Notes: a model not told the origin generated them from the sequence alone. Shown: positions 10,432 to 20,996, counted from the stretch's first letter. The stretch: 64,000 nucleotides of DNA from Planctomyces sp. (GCA_019636235.1 JAHBXW010000002.1:372001-436000), one strand, 5' to 3'. Translations and numbers: made by a program.

Positions 10432-11039
10432 GAGCGGCCTCCTTCCGGCGCGGCGGCCGCGGCGGGCGGGGACTCGGGCTGTTCGGCGGCGCGGACCGCG
10501 CGGTTGAGCGCCGGAATCTTCCAGGCCAGGACCAGCCAGGTGGCGGCGGCCACCGGGACGGCGTACGGCAGGATGCGGCGGCTCTGCCGCTGGGCGATCG
10601 TCTCGGCGGATTTGGGACCGGTTTTGCCGGCCACGTATCTGGCTTTGGTGCGACGCGCTCCCTGGCGGCACACCTGCCAGGCGACTGTCGACAGGGTGAT
10701 CAGGACGACGGCCACCGTGCTGGCGACCAGCACCAGCAGCGTGAGTCGGAAACCCATCCACACGGACAGGGCGCCCATCAGCTTGACGTCGCCGCCGCCG
10801 CCGCCGCCAATGAACCACAAGACGAACAGCACGCCGAAGCCGACGGCGAATCCGGCCGCTCCGTCCGCGAGTCCGCTCCAGCCATGGAACGCGAGCTGAT
10901 AGATCCAGCCGGCGAAAAACACGGGGAGCGTCAGCCGGTTGGGAATCCGCTTCTCGCGCAGATCCCAACCGGCGGCGACGGCCGTGAACAGGGCCATCGC
11001 TGCGGCGAGGATCCAGTTGCCAACGAGCGGTGCGAACAT
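10428..11039 (-). CDS. Prepilin peptidase of the Tad locus (TadV/CpaA type)
   Basis: A24 aspartyl prepilin peptidase, 203 residues with about six membrane segments. The two catalytic Asp candidates are D26 in GWDLREKRIPN and D84 in GGGGGGDVKLMG, the family's GxGD motif with an unusually long run of six Gly. It would process the Flp/TadE-type prepilins. ATG 11039 gives the family's start with a membrane helix; upstream sequence is not family-like. It is the first gene of the minus-strand tad run. The C-terminus carries an extra Ala/Pro-rich tail after the last helix. Confidence 0.85.
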   Translation of the reverse strand: MFAPLVGNWILAAAMALFTAVAAGWDLREKRIPNRLTLPVFFAGWIYQLAFHGWSGLADGAAGFAVGFGVLFVLWFIGGGGGGDVKLMGALSVWMGFRLTLLVLVASTVAVVLITLSTVAWQVCRQGARRTKARYVAGKTGPKSAETIAQRQSRRILPYAVPVAAATWLVLAWKIPALNRAVRAAEQPESPPAAAAAPEGGRS

Positions 11040-11388
11040 GCCGGACCAGGTGGTCGTGTCAGGGGATGCGACCGGAGACCGCGGCAGGCCCTTCAATCGG
11101 CCCGCTGCGACCGCAATGGGGGCCGCCCATGCAGTCTCTCCAGTCTGTGTTGCAACCCTACCACACGTTTCCGGAAGGAGCGGTCGACGTTGCCGAATCG
11201 TCACACTTCAGCGGCGGCTTGGCGCTGACGGGTTCGCGGGCCTGACCGGAGCGATCCGCAGGACCGTTGGAACCGCGCCGGCACGGCAGGATGTCCATTG
11301 CGGCATGCGAGTTGCTCAGGTCGACGTGAGACGGTCGCGACAGACGGGCCGGAAGATCGGTCCTCGCCGATGGTCGGGAGGCTGTGTG
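11040..11388. other. Divergent intergenic region (tad / ROK-like kinase)
   Basis: About 350 bases between the first tad gene (minus) and the ROK-like gene (plus). It must carry promoters for both directions, but I could not recognise -35/-10 boxes or operators by eye. No credible short gene was seen. Confidence 0.4.
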
Positions 11389-12102
11389 ATGAACGTGCTC
11401 GTGATTGACATCGGAGGCCGCAACGCCAAGGTCTGGCGCAGCGGGGAGGCGGAATCGATCAAGATCCCGTCGGGGAAGTCGTTCACGCCGGACCGGCTGC
11501 TGGCCGGGCTCGAGCGGGAGCTGGGGGACTGGCCGGTTGATCGGGTGTCGATCGGATATCCGGGGGAGGTGGAATTCGGGCGGCCGGTCAAGGACCCCTA
11601 CAACCTGGGGCCGGGCTGGGCCGATTTCGACTGGGACGAGGGCCTTGGCCGGCCGGTCAAAATCATGAATGACGCCTGCATGCAGGCGCTCGGCAGCTAC
11701 GAAGGGGGCCGGATGCTGTTCCTGGGGCTGGGGACGAGCATCGGCACGACGCTGGTCAGCGACGGCCAGATCATTCCCCTGGCGCTGGGGCACCTTCTGT
11801 TTCTGGGAGACATGAGCTTCGAGGATGCCGTATCGCGCCGGGCTTTGAAGGTACATGGCGTCAAACGCTGGCGCAAATACGTGCTGCACGTGGCCTCGCT
11901 GCTGCGGAGCGCGTTTCTCGTGGACTACATCGTGCTGGGGGGCGGGAACGCGAAGCGACTGACGGAGCTGCCGGACTACTGCCGCATGGGCGGGAACCAT
12001 CTGGCATACGTGGGGGGCGTCCGGATGTGGGAGGAGATCGCCTCGGAGACGGCGGACGGTGCAGCGCTGCGCAGGCCGGACGCGGTGCTGAGCGTCGGCT
12101 GA
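11389..12102 (+). CDS. ROK-family protein, polyphosphate-glucokinase-like
   Basis: A 237-residue protein with ROK/actin-fold motifs: VIDIGGRNAKVW (phosphate-1 loop, about 4-15), IGYPGEVEFGRP, MNDACMQALG (about 97-106, with the ND pair that is the catalytic base region of ROK kinases) and LGLGTSIGTTLVSDG (phosphate-2). It resembles polyphosphate glucokinase (PPGK) in size and motifs. The substrate is likely glucose or another sugar, with polyphosphate or ATP as donor, but this cannot be decided here. GGGAGG lies 7 bases before ATG 11389. The long upstream extension of the frame is antisense-like and was excluded. Confidence 0.72.
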   Translation: MNVLVIDIGGRNAKVWRSGEAESIKIPSGKSFTPDRLLAGLERELGDWPVDRVSIGYPGEVEFGRPVKDPYNLGPGWADFDWDEGLGRPVKIMNDACMQALGSYEGGRMLFLGLGTSIGTTLVSDGQIIPLALGHLLFLGDMSFEDAVSRRALKVHGVKRWRKYVLHVASLLRSAFLVDYIVLGGGNAKRLTELPDYCRMGGNHLAYVGGVRMWEEIASETADGAALRRPDAVLSVG

Positions 12103-12295
12103 TCGACGGCCGCCCGTTGGCCGGTCGTTGAGCGGCGTGCGGCGACCAGAGGGGTTCTGGCGGCGGGCCGCGACCGCCCCGGGTTCGCGCAGGCCTCGAA
12201 CCGGCGCTGAGCAAACGCGCTCGAATCGCTACCGTGTGCCGTCGCGGCGGAAGGATTTCGCCGCGGACATTCGGCGGCGTTTGAAGAGGCCAGGC

Positions 12296-13708
12296 ATGGA
12301 CGACGAGTTTCCCTCCGCATCGGACCGGGACGGCCCGGAGATTCGTGCGGCGTTCTCCGGCAGTCGAATCGACGTTGTCGAGGACTCCCGGTCGCGACTG
12401 GTGCTGTTCATTCCGCCCGGCGGGAAATCGGGCCTGGGCTGCTTCGCGATCATGTGGAATGGCATCCTGTCGATAATCACGCTGGGGTTCTTATTCGCCA
12501 CGCTGCAGCCGGACGGCCCGCCCTGGCCGGTGTTTCTGTTTCTATCGCTGTTCTGGGCCGTCGGGCTGGGCGTCGCCTACTTCTGGCTGAAATCGAAGTA
12601 CGAACGGATGATGCTGCTGGTCGAGCCCTCGCATGCGGTGCTGCGTCGGACGCTGTTCGGGAGGACAAAGACGCAGGAGATTGATCTGGGGCCGGAGTCG
12701 TCGGCGTCGCTGTACGAGGCCTACTCGGTGAACGACGTGCCGGTGCACGGCGTCGACCTCCGCGGGCTGAACGACGGTCTGAGATTCGGCAGCGGCCTGC
12801 CGGACGCGGATAAGAAATGGCTGCGGACGCGGCTCAATGAGTTTCTGGGGGCGGAGGCCGACGAAGACGATGCGGACATCGAGGACTTCGAAACGGTTGC
12901 GGCGGGTCCGGTCGAGTTCCCCGAGCGATGCGTCCAGTACGGCGCTTCGCTGGGATCGCGCGGCGACGTCGCAGACATCGAGGAGCTGCCATGCCAGTTC
13001 TGCGGGCATGTGCATCGCGGCCGCCGCGCTTTCAGCGTGAAGCGCTCGGAACTGCGGGAGGATGCGCCCCCCGAAGGGCCGTTTCCCCCGCAGATCCGGA
13101 TCGCCGAGCGATCGCCGCAGCGGCTGGAATACAACTGTTGGATCGTCGACAGCCTCCCGGTGCGGCTGGCGCTGGGCGGGTTTCTGGGCTTCTTCGCGAC
13201 GAGTTGGAATGGCGGCGTGTGGACGTTCGTGATTGCGGTGGCGCAGGCTCCGGGGTTCTTCAAAATCTTCGCGATGCTGTTCGCGATCCCGTTCATTCTG
13301 GTGGGACTGGCGGTGGCGGTGGGCGCCGCGATGGTGATCTTCGGCCGCCTGCGAGTGACTCTGGACCAGGCGGAACTGCGAGCCCGGTGGGGCCTGGGAC
13401 CGTTCGGCTGGTCGCGTTCGCTGCCGACGGCGGCGATCGACCGGATCTCCATTCAGGACCGCGAAATCGAGGCGTCGGAATCGTCGTCGCCACGAAAGCT
13501 CCGCCGGGCGAAAAACGGCAGCGGCGGCCCGGACCAACTGACGTGCTTCGTGTGGGCGGGGCAGCAGAAGATCGGCGTGTTGGGGACGTACAACACGAAC
13601 GTCGCGCGGCATGTCGCACAGCTCCTGCGGGAGCAGTTGCTGGACATGGGCATTCGACTCGATAATCGGCGAGCGCCTGCCGCGGCGCCGGACGTGAACG
13701 CCGACTGA
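12296..13708 (+). CDS. Hypothetical membrane protein with a CxxC knuckle
   Basis: A 470-residue protein not assigned to a named family. It has two pairs of predicted membrane helices (about 50-100 and 285-340). Between them lies a cytoplasmic or periplasmic domain with an acidic run (GAEADEDDADIEDFE) and the motif LPCQFCGHVHRG (CxxC), which could bind a metal. The two halves look similar in plan: helix pair, then a soluble domain containing a line such as LLVEPSHAVLRRTLFG or VTLDQAELRARWGLG. This suggests internal duplication. The start is ATG 12296; the 56 upstream in-frame residues are Arg-rich and were excluded. Neighbours give no clue to function. Confidence 0.65.
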   Translation: MDDEFPSASDRDGPEIRAAFSGSRIDVVEDSRSRLVLFIPPGGKSGLGCFAIMWNGILSIITLGFLFATLQPDGPPWPVFLFLSLFWAVGLGVAYFWLKSKYERMMLLVEPSHAVLRRTLFGRTKTQEIDLGPESSASLYEAYSVNDVPVHGVDLRGLNDGLRFGSGLPDADKKWLRTRLNEFLGAEADEDDADIEDFETVAAGPVEFPERCVQYGASLGSRGDVADIEELPCQFCGHVHRGRRAFSVKRSELREDAPPEGPFPPQIRIAERSPQRLEYNCWIVDSLPVRLALGGFLGFFATSWNGGVWTFVIAVAQAPGFFKIFAMLFAIPFILVGLAVAVGAAMVIFGRLRVTLDQAELRARWGLGPFGWSRSLPTAAIDRISIQDREIEASESSSPRKLRRAKNGSGGPDQLTCFVWAGQQKIGVLGTYNTNVARHVAQLLREQLLDMGIRLDNRRAPAAAPDVNAD

Positions 13709-13746
13709 AGCGTGCGTGATGCGCGTGCCGCGCGGCGCCGACGCGC

Positions 13747-14265
13747 TCAGACGGCCGAGAACGCCGCCGCGTATCGCACGAGTCCGCGGCAGCCGGCCAG
13801 TCCTCCGGGATGAAGTTCCAGCGCCAGGAACGCGTCGTCCGGCGCCGGATACGGACAGAGAATCCCGTGCTTCGAAGCGCGTTCGAAGCCGAATGGCGGG
13901 TAATACTCCGGATGGCCGAGGACGATGACGGCGCCGTGGCCGCGGCGTCTGGCCTCGTCGAGGGCCGCGCGAACGAGGGCCTTGCCGATTCCCTGCCGCT
14001 GACGCAGCGGATCGACGGCGACGGGGGCGAGGGCCAGTGGCGGCGGGTCCGGCGCGCCGGCATCGAACCCGATCGGACTCAACGCCAGGTGGCCGACAAC
14101 GAGCCCGTCCAGCAGCGCGACGAGCGACGCCTGGAGCGCGCCATCCCGCCGGAGTCCGTCCACCAGGTCCGCTTCCTGCGGCTGGCCGAACGCGGCGATC
14201 AGCACCTTGCGAATTGCCGGCAAGTCGGAGGGCCGTTCGAGGCGGATTTCGAGTGAGCCGGGCAT
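13747..14265 (-). CDS. GNAT-family N-acetyltransferase
   Basis: A 172-residue acetyltransferase of the YhbS-like GNAT subgroup. It shows IRLERPSDLPAIRKVLIAAF at the start, the central strand LALAPVAVDPLRQRQGIGKAL with the acetyl-CoA pyrophosphate-binding RQRQGIG motif (about 88-94), and VILGHPEYYPPFGFERA, typical of the subgroup. The acceptor substrate is unknown. The start lies 79 bases from the end of uvrA on the same strand, so it may be co-transcribed. Confidence 0.85.
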   Translation of the reverse strand: MPGSLEIRLERPSDLPAIRKVLIAAFGQPQEADLVDGLRRDGALQASLVALLDGLVVGHLALSPIGFDAGAPDPPPLALAPVAVDPLRQRQGIGKALVRAALDEARRRGHGAVIVLGHPEYYPPFGFERASKHGILCPYPAPDDAFLALELHPGGLAGCRGLVRYAAAFSAV

Positions 14266-14344
14266 CGCGGAAGTCGCCGTTGGATCGCGGCAGTCGGGGG
14301 AGGGGCGGAAACGGGCGACAGCGAAGTGCGCGGGCCGATGCGAG

Positions 14345-17300
14345 TCAGCCGCAGTTCGCGCAGGAGTAGTGCAGGCTCAGCCGATCAACGGGCCAGCGTT
14401 CTTCGGGTCCGGATTCGCAATGGACGACGTGCACGACGCCCTTGCCGAGGTCGAGCGCCGCTTCGATCGAATCAGCGATGCGGCCGCGGACCTTGGCGTC
14501 CACCTTGACGCGGTCGATGATCGCCTCGACGGCATGCGCCCGCCGTTGATCAATGACGGGAACTTCTTCGATCGGGAATGTCCGGCCGTCGACCCGGACG
14601 CGGACATAGCCCTGTGTCGCGAGGCGCTCCCAGAGCTTGTCGTAGCTCTGGCCGACGGGGACTTCAACGGGAGCGGCGATGTACAGCCGCGCGCCATCCG
14701 GCGCGGCCAGAACGCGGGCGACGATCTCGTCTGTCGTCTGCCGGGCGACACGCGCGCCGCACTCGGGGCAGTGCATCTCTCCCAGCCGGGCGAACAGAAC
14801 TCGCAGATAGTCGTACGCCTCAGTGACGGTGCCGACCGTGGAGCGAGGGGTGCTGCCGACGGTCTTCTGTTCAATGGCGATGGCCGGGGACAGCCCGCTG
14901 ACGTATTCGACCTTGGGCTTGGGCATCTGTCCCAGGAACTGCCGCGCGTAGGCGGACAGGGATTCCACGTATCGCCGTTGGCCTTCGGCATAGAGCGTGT
15001 CCATGGCGAGAGAGGACTTGCCGGAGCCGCTGGGACCGCAGAAGACGCTCATTTCATCGCGGGGGATCTCGATGTCAATGTTCTGCAGGTTGTGCTGGCG
15101 GGCGCCGCGAATGGCGATGCGGGTCAGGGCCGGGTGATCGGCGGGATCAGGGGCCGTCTTGCGTGCCGCGACCGCCGCTGGCGGGTGGGCGTCGTGCGCG
15201 GCGTGTCGTCGGCCGTTCCGCTGCGGCGAAGACGCTGGCGCGGTTGCCGGACGGCCGTTCGAGCGCGCCAGGCCGTGGTTCGCCAGGACCGGCCGGAGCG
15301 CCCGCCCGGTGTGCGACTCCTCGCAGTCGGCGACGTCCTCGGGTGTGCCGCAGACGACCAGCCGGCCGCCGCCAACGCCCCCCTCGGGACCCAGGTCGAT
15401 GACCCAGTCGGCCGTCTTGACGACGTCCAGGCTGTGCTCGACGACGATTACCGTGTTGCCCGCTTCGACAAACCCGTGCAGGACTTCGAGCAGTTTGCGG
15501 ACGTCCTCGAAGTGCAGACCGGTTGTCGGCTCATCGAGGAGGTAGACCGTCTTGCCGGTAGACCGCTTTCCGAGTTCCCGGGCCAGCTTGACACGCTGCG
15601 CCTCGCCGCCGGAAAGCGTCGGGGAGGGTTGTCCGAGCTTCATGTAATCCAGTCCGACGTCGTGCAAAGTCTGCAGGAGCGCGCGGACTTTGGGGACGTT
15701 GGCGAAGTGTTCCAGCGCCTCCTGTACGTCCATGTTGAGGACGTCGGCGATGCTCTTGTCTTTGTACCGGACTTCAAGCGTCTCGTGATTGAAGCGCCGG
15801 CCCTCGCACACGGCGCAGGTGACCCAGATGTCCGCGAGGAAATCCATTTCCAGCTTCGTGGCGCCGTACCCTTCGCAGGCCTCGCAGCGGCCGTCGGCGA
15901 CATTGAAGCTGAACCGCCCGGGCGTGTAGCCGCGGACCCTGGCCTGCGGGAGCTGCGCGTACAGATCGCGGATCTGATCAAGCAGTTTGACATAGGTGGC
16001 GGGGTTGGAGCGGGGCGTGCGGCCGATCGGCGACTGGTCGATGTCGATGGCCTTGTCGATGGATTCCAGTCCGGCGACACGGCGGAACCGTGCGTCGAGG
16101 CCGGCGTCGAGGAGGGCGGCCGGATCGGCGGGCCCGTTGCCCGAATCCGCGGCGTCGGCGGCGTCCGGATCGGCGGACTTGCGTCCGCGCCCCTTGTTGA
16201 CGTCCCGCTTGAGGATCTGCCACAGAATGTCGTTGATCAGCGAACTCTTGCCCGAGCCGCTGACGCCGGTGACGCAGATGAACGTACCCAGCGGGAACTC
16301 GACGTCGATGTCCCGGAGGTTGTTGTGCTGCGCTCCCTGGAGTGAGATCCGGTTCTGTCCCGCGGGTCGGCGGGTTTCCGGGACGGGGATCGACCGTGTC
16401 CCCGCGAGGTACTGGCCGGTCAGGCTGCGGGGCTCGCCGCGGATGTCGTCGACGCTGCCGACGGCGACGACTTCGCCGCCGCGGATGCCGGGGCCTGGAC
16501 CGAAGTCGACGATGTGGTCCGCCGCCAGCATCGTTTCCTCGTCATGTTCGACGACGACGACGGTGTTCCCCTGGTCGCGGAGTTCGCACAGGCTGTCGAG
16601 CAACTTGGTGTTGTCGCGGGGATGCAGACCGATCGACGGCTCGTCGAGGATGTACAGCACGCCCACGAGTCCGCAGCCGATCTGGCCGGCCAGCCGGATG
16701 CGCTGCGATTCGCCGCCCGACAGCGTCGGCGCCGTCCGGTCGAGCGCGAGATAGTCGAGTCCGCAGCGGAGCAGGAACCCCAGGCGGCCGCGAATCTCTT
16801 TGAGGCAGTCGTCGGCGATCAGCCGCTGGGTGGCGTCGAGATCGAGGCGTCCGAACCAGTCGTGCGCTTCTTCGATGGTCAGCGCGCACACTTCCGGCAG
16901 CGACAGCGCCAACGGCTGGTCCGGTCCAGGGGGCGATTTGAGAGCCGCCGCGGGTTTGCCGTTCTTCCGGCCTCGCGCGCGGGGGGGTGGGGCTTCCGGA
17001 GCCGAGGACGTCGGCGAGTGCGCGGCGATGCGGACGTTTCGCGCCTGCTCGTTGAGCCGCGCGCCATGACACGCGGTGCAGGGGACGAAGTCCATGTAGT
17101 TCTCAAGCTGGCGGCGACGCATGGGATTCCGCGTCTTGCGGTAATCGTCAAGCAGTTCGGGAATCACGCCATCCCAGGTTCCGCCATGCTTCCAGACGCC
17201 TCCGGACGTCTTGAACGCGAACGTCACGTTGCGACTGCCCGTGCCGTACAGCCACAGCCGCCGGGCGTCTGCGGGAAGGTCCTCCCAGGGGGTCTTGAGC

Positions 17301-18370
17301 AGCGAACCTTCGCTGAGCCTCGTGTCTGCTTCGATGGCCCGCGCGGCTCCCTGAAAAATGTGACGCCGCCAGCGCCCCACCTTCTTCAACGGGCCCAGCA
17401 GGTTCAGGCAGCCCTGCAGCAACGACAATTCCGCGTCGGCGACCAGCCGGTCTTCGCGGAAGTCGTGCCGCATCCCCAACCCGTTGCAGGACAGGCACAT
17501 CCCCAGGGGGCTGTTGAAGCTGAACAGCTGCGGGGACGGAGGCTCGAAGCTGTCGCCGCAACTGGGGCAGGCCGACTTGACGCTGTAGCGGGCGTCAGCC
17601 GAGCGGTCGCTGTCCATGGCCCCGTCGGGGGCATCGACGGGCCGAATCGGCGATTCCCGGGCGACGACGACCATGCCGCCGGACAGCTTGACGGCCGACT
17701 CGATCGCTTCGGCGAGCCGGCCGCGGTTCGCGCGTCCGGCGGTCAACCGGTCGATGACGACATCGATCGTGTGCTTGTAGTGCTTCTTGAGGCCCAGATC
17801 GTCCGACAGATTGACGAACTGGCCGTCGACGCGGGCCCGGAGGTAGCCCCGCTTGAGCAGGTCGGCGAACAGGTCGCGAAACTCCCCCTTCTGGTTCTGG
17901 ACGATCGGCGCCAGAACCTGAAACCGAGTCCCTTCGGGCAGCGCGTTGATGCGGTCCAGGATCTGATCGGTCGACTGGGCGGAGATCGCCACGCCGCATT
18001 TCGCGCAGTAGCCCTGCCCCACGCGGGCGAACAGCACCCGCAGGTAGTCGTAGATCTCGGTGATCGTGCCGACAGTGCTGCGGGGGTTCTTCGAGGTCGC
18101 CTTCTGCTGAATGGAGATGGAGGGGGCGAGGCCGGAGATGGCGTCGACCTCCGGTTTGGGCATCTGTCCCAGGAACTGCCGCGCGTACGTGGACAGCGAT
18201 TCGACGTACCGCCGCTGGCCCTCCGCGTAGAGCGTATCGAACGCCAGCGAACTCTTGCCCGAGCCGCTGACGCCCGTCATGACGATCAACCGGTTTCTCG
18301 GCAGAACGAGGTCGATGCTGCGGAGGTTGTGTTCACGGGCGCCGCGAATGACGATGTCGGAGGCAGGCAT
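14345..18370 (-). CDS. uvrA: UvrA with an incomplete second UvrA module
   Basis: DNA-damage recognition ATPase of nucleotide excision repair. Residues 1 to about 1030 form a complete UvrA: Walker [10 protein letters not shown] near 33-41 and again in the second half, signatures [12 protein letters not shown] and [12 protein letters not shown], Walker B YILDEPS and YLLDEPT, and CxxC zinc knuckles ([24 protein letters not shown]). After a Pro/Ala/His-rich linker, residues 1083-1341 restart as a second UvrA N-terminus: [17 protein letters not shown], Walker [30 protein letters not shown] and HCPECGARV. This copy stops at LHYSCANCG, midway through a zinc knuckle, before any signature or Walker B. 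The usual UvrA length is about 940-1000 residues. No continuation was seen in the frame beyond the stop. Confidence 0.93.
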   Translation of the reverse strand: MPASDIVIRGAREHNLRSIDLVLPRNRLIVMTGVSGSGKSSLAFDTLYAEGQRRYVESLSTYARQFLGQMPKPEVDAISGLAPSISIQQKATSKNPRSTVGTITEIYDYLRVLFARVGQGYCAKCGVAISAQSTDQILDRINALPEGTRFQVLAPIVQNQKGEFRDLFADLLKRGYLRARVDGQFVNLSDDLGLKKHYKHTIDVVIDRLTAGRANRGRLAEAIESAVKLSGGMVVVARESPIRPVDAPDGAMDSDRSADARYSVKSACPSCGDSFEPPSPQLFSFNSPLGMCLSCNGLGMRHDFREDRLVADAELSLLQGCLNLLGPLKKVGRWRRHIFQGAARAIEADTRLSEGSLLKTPWEDLPADARRLWLYGTGSRNVTFAFKTSGGVWKHGGTWDGVIPELLDDYRKTRNPMRRRQLENYMDFVPCTACHGARLNEQARNVRIAAHSPTSSAPEAPPPRARGRKNGKPAAALKSPPGPDQPLALSLPEVCALTIEEAHDWFGRLDLDATQRLIADDCLKEIRGRLGFLLRCGLDYLALDRTAPTLSGGESQRIRLAGQIGCGLVGVLYILDEPSIGLHPRDNTKLLDSLCELRDQGNTVVVVEHDEETMLAADHIVDFGPGPGIRGGEVVAVGSVDDIRGEPRSLTGQYLAGTRSIPVPETRRPAGQNRISLQGAQHNNLRDIDVEFPLGTFICVTGVSGSGKSSLINDILWQILKRDVNKGRGRKSADPDAADAADSGNGPADPAALLDAGLDARFRRVAGLESIDKAIDIDQSPIGRTPRSNPATYVKLLDQIRDLYAQLPQARVRGYTPGRFSFNVADGRCEACEGYGATKLEMDFLADIWVTCAVCEGRRFNHETLEVRYKDKSIADVLNMDVQEALEHFANVPKVRALLQTLHDVGLDYMKLGQPSPTLSGGEAQRVKLARELGKRSTGKTVYLLDEPTTGLHFEDVRKLLEVLHGFVEAGNTVIVVEHSLDVVKTADWVIDLGPEGGVGGGRLVVCGTPEDVADCEESHTGRALRPVLANHGLARSNGRPATAPASSPQRNGRRHAAHDAHPPAAVAARKTAPDPADHPALTRIAIRGARQHNLQNIDIEIPRDEMSVFCGPSGSGKSSLAMDTLYAEGQRRYVESLSAYARQFLGQMPKPKVEYVSGLSPAIAIEQKTVGSTPRSTVGTVTEAYDYLRVLFARLGEMHCPECGARVARQTTDEIVARVLAAPDGARLYIAAPVEVPVGQSYDKLWERLATQGYVRVRVDGRTFPIEEVPVIDQRRAHAVEAIIDRVKVDAKVRGRIADSIEAALDLGKGVVHVVHCESGPEERWPVDRLSLHYSCANCG

Positions 18371-18519
18371 ACAGACCGGACGAAAGAGTCGGAAAGTGCG
18401 ATTATAGGCGCGGCGGCGTCGGGCGTCACAGTTGCGGCGGGAGACGCGCTGCGGCGATGCTGAGTTCCCGGAGCGGGCGGGGTTGATGGCGCCGGGCCGG
18501 AAGGCATGGGGAGCGGATG

Positions 18520-19002
18520 ATGTTTCGACTTGCGTGGGATCCCGGCGCGGCGGGGGGCGCCGATCTGCGGCTGGATGTCGGCGACAGCCGGCTGGAATCG
18601 AACTCGTACTACTTTGCGATCAACCGGGACGACCGCGGCGACGAATCGTCCGGGGACCGCACCCGTCGCGTGCTGGGGACGATGCTTGAGCAGTGGCGGA
18701 CGGCGGTGGAGAAATGTCCGGCCGGGGGCGTCGCCTTTCTTCCGTTCGACCTGCAGGACGAGCACACCGGCTGGGTTCGCTGCAGCGTCGGCGAGAGCTG
18801 CACCCTGGAATTCGGGACGGCGCCCGTCGAAGGCTACAAGATCTGGCCGAACGACTGGCAGAAATGGAAGGGGTCGGTCCCCGCATTCCAGGTCCGCTCG
18901 GACGTGCCGCCGTTGCGAATGTCGCGCGAGGATGTTCTGGCGGCGATCGACGCCAGTCGCCTGGAGCTGGCGGAGCCGCCGCCGCTGTCCGACCGTCTGT
19001 AG
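18520..19002 (+). CDS. Hypothetical protein
   Basis: A 160-residue soluble protein with no signal peptide or membrane segment and no family that I recognise. It has a mixed strand-like pattern with conserved-looking aromatic stretches ([26 protein letters not shown]). Codon use resembles the neighbouring genes, which supports real coding. ATG 18520 is preferred over ATG 18517 because GGGGAG (18508-18513) then sits 6 bases upstream. It lies between divergently oriented uvrA and the FAD oxidoreductase gene. Confidence 0.6.
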   Translation: MFRLAWDPGAAGGADLRLDVGDSRLESNSYYFAINRDDRGDESSGDRTRRVLGTMLEQWRTAVEKCPAGGVAFLPFDLQDEHTGWVRCSVGESCTLEFGTAPVEGYKIWPNDWQKWKGSVPAFQVRSDVPPLRMSREDVLAAIDASRLELAEPPPLSDRL

Positions 19003-19137
19003 CCGGCGGTCCATGACTGTCGGCCTGCCGCCGCACGAGCGAAAGTTCGAATGCGCCGTGTGCGGCGGACGATTGCCGGCGCGGGGCGGCGTGCGGCATG
19101 ATGTCGCTCCCCGAACGACCCCCGTGTGTTGCATCGC

Positions 19138-20403
19138 ATGAGCACCCCGTCCCAGGAACGAGCAGTCATTGTCGGCGGGGGCGTCATCGGCGCGGCCTGC
19201 GCGTATTACCTCGCGCAGCTGGGGCGGTCCGTCATTCTGCTGGAGCGGGGGGAGTTCGGCGCCGCCTGCTCGCACGGCAACTGCGGGCTGGTGTGTCCCA
19301 GCCATGCGCTGCCGCTGTGCGGTCCGGGAGCGGTCCGCGAGACGTTGCGGGCCATGCTGCGTCCCGGCTCGGCATTTGGAATCGCTCCGCGATTTGATCC
19401 GGGGTTGTGGGCCTGGCTGCTGAAGTTTTCTCGAAACTGCACGCGGGAGAAGATGCTGGCCGGCGCCCGGGCTCGGCAGACGCTGCTGCAATCCTCGCGG
19501 ACGCTGTACGAGGAGCTGGTCCGCGACGAATTGCGGGACTGCGAGTGGACCGAGGACGGCGTGCTGTTCGTGTACAAGTCGCCGGGCGCGTTCGAGCACT
19601 ACGCGGCGACGGACCAGCTGCTGCGGAACGAGTTCGGTCTGGCGGCGAAGGCGATCGACTCGGAAGACCTGCTGGCGATGGAGCCGTCGCTGCTGCCGGA
19701 CGTCGCCGGCGCGTGGCACTATCAGACCGACGCGCACCTGCGCCCGGACCGGCTGATGTCGGGCTGGAAACGGGCGCTCGAGAGGCTGGGCGTTGAGATT
19801 CGCGAGCACTGCGACGTATTGGGGTTCGAGCCGGCGGCGTCGCAGCGACGGCTGACTCGAGCCTTGACCAGCGGCGAGCCCGTGGAGGGGGAGACGTTCC
19901 TGATCGCGGCCGGGGCCTGGACGCCGCTGCTGACACGCGAACTGGGCGTCCGAGTTCCGATTCAGCCCGGCAAGGGCTATTCGCTGACGATGCCGCGGCC
20001 GGCGAACTGCCCCCGTTATCCCATGATTTTTGAGGAGCACCGCGTCGCCGTCACGCCCTGGGCCTCGGGTTATCGGATCGGCTCGACGATGGAATTCTCC
20101 GGGTACGACACGCGGCTGAACCGACGGCGGATGGGGCTGCTGAAGTCCGGAGCGAAACTCTACCTGCACGAGCCGATGGCCGAGCCCGTGCTGGAGGAGT
20201 GGTACGGGTTCCGACCGATGAGCGTGGACGACCTGCCGATCATCGGGCCGACGCCGCGGTATGAAAACGTAATCCTGGCGGCCGGGCATGGCATGGTCGG
20301 CGTGTCGATGGCGACGGCGACGGGGCGGCTGGCGGCGGAGCTGGCGACGGGCGCGGTTCCGCACATCGATCCCGCGCCGTTCTCCGCGCGGCGGTTCGGT
20401 TGA
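19138..20403 (+). CDS. FAD-dependent D-amino-acid dehydrogenase-like oxidoreductase
   Basis: A 421-residue DAO/DadA-superfamily flavoprotein. The N-terminal Rossmann motif GGGVIGAACAYYLAQLGRSV is followed by LLERGEFGAACSHGNCGLV, typical of DadA-type D-amino-acid dehydrogenases. The C-terminus has YGFRPMSVDDLPIIGPTPRY and AAGHGMVGVSMA, the second flavin-binding region. It probably oxidises a D-amino or similar secondary amino acid to a 2-oxo acid. The start is ATG 19138; a GTG four codons upstream is possible. It lies near osmC and a D-amino-acid-type aminotransferase on the opposite strand. Confidence 0.85.
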   Translation: MSTPSQERAVIVGGGVIGAACAYYLAQLGRSVILLERGEFGAACSHGNCGLVCPSHALPLCGPGAVRETLRAMLRPGSAFGIAPRFDPGLWAWLLKFSRNCTREKMLAGARARQTLLQSSRTLYEELVRDELRDCEWTEDGVLFVYKSPGAFEHYAATDQLLRNEFGLAAKAIDSEDLLAMEPSLLPDVAGAWHYQTDAHLRPDRLMSGWKRALERLGVEIREHCDVLGFEPAASQRRLTRALTSGEPVEGETFLIAAGAWTPLLTRELGVRVPIQPGKGYSLTMPRPANCPRYPMIFEEHRVAVTPWASGYRIGSTMEFSGYDTRLNRRRMGLLKSGAKLYLHEPMAEPVLEEWYGFRPMSVDDLPIIGPTPRYENVILAAGHGMVGVSMATATGRLAAELATGAVPHIDPAPFSARRFG

Positions 20404-20411
20404 TCCGCGCG

Positions 20412-20933
20412 TCAGTCGGCTGCCCGGGGAATGCGCTCGGTCCGCACCTCGATCGGGCCTTTCAGTGACGCGGCGACGACGCAATAGCGCTCGGTGAGCT
20501 GGGCCAGCTTCGCGAGCGATTCGTCGCCGGCGTCCGTGTCCAGCCGCAGGGTCAGCCGGATGGCCTGGAACCCGACGGGCGTGTTGCGGTCGACGCCGAG
20601 CGTGCCGCGGAAGTCGAGGTCCCCTTCGGCGACGACCTCGCAGCCGCGGATCGGAATGGCCATCGCCGTCGACACAGCCCCCAGCGTGACGCCCGCGCAC
20701 GCCGCCAGCGCCTGCAACAGCATGTCGCCCGCACACGCTGACGTTCCCTCCCCGCCCGCCAGGGGATGCAGTCCGGCGACGACGGTGGGCGCCTGCGGCG
20801 CGGTCGCTTCCGCTGCGATGCGGCCGGGATCGACGACGGCCCGCGCGGACATCGTGGCCCGCGCCTGTTCCGGATCAGCCCGGAAGCGCTCCTTCAACGG
20901 GGCCTGCAGAGCGCGAAGTTCGTCAGCGGTCAT
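20412..20933 (-). CDS. OsmC-family protein
   Basis: A 173-residue OsmC/Ohr-superfamily protein, a family of thiol peroxidases that reduce organic hydroperoxides. Both family Cys residues are present: one in MLLQALAACAGVTL (about 80) and one in LTERYCVVAASL. The N-terminal 35 residues (TADELRALQAPLKERFRADP) are an extension seen in one OsmC subgroup. The gene is convergent with the FAD oxidoreductase, with only 8 bases between the stops, so a terminator must lie within coding sequence or be shared. Confidence 0.83.
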   Translation of the reverse strand: MTADELRALQAPLKERFRADPEQARATMSARAVVDPGRIAAEATAPQAPTVVAGLHPLAGGEGTSACAGDMLLQALAACAGVTLGAVSTAMAIPIRGCEVVAEGDLDFRGTLGVDRNTPVGFQAIRLTLRLDTDAGDESLAKLAQLTERYCVVAASLKGPIEVRTERIPRAAD

Positions 20934-20996
20934 TGGAAAGTCCCTGAGAAGACGTGACGCGTGCGGGGCGATCGGGATGACGTCGGGAGACGCGCG

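Noticed and set aside
14207-18463. Long plus-strand frames (712 and 649 codons) opposite uvrA
   Set aside because: They mirror the uvrA codon structure and have no family motifs or plausible starts.
18286-20736. 816-codon minus-strand frame opposite the FAD oxidoreductase gene
   Set aside because: Low-complexity Arg/Pro/His sequence; the plus-strand gene has clear flavoprotein motifs.
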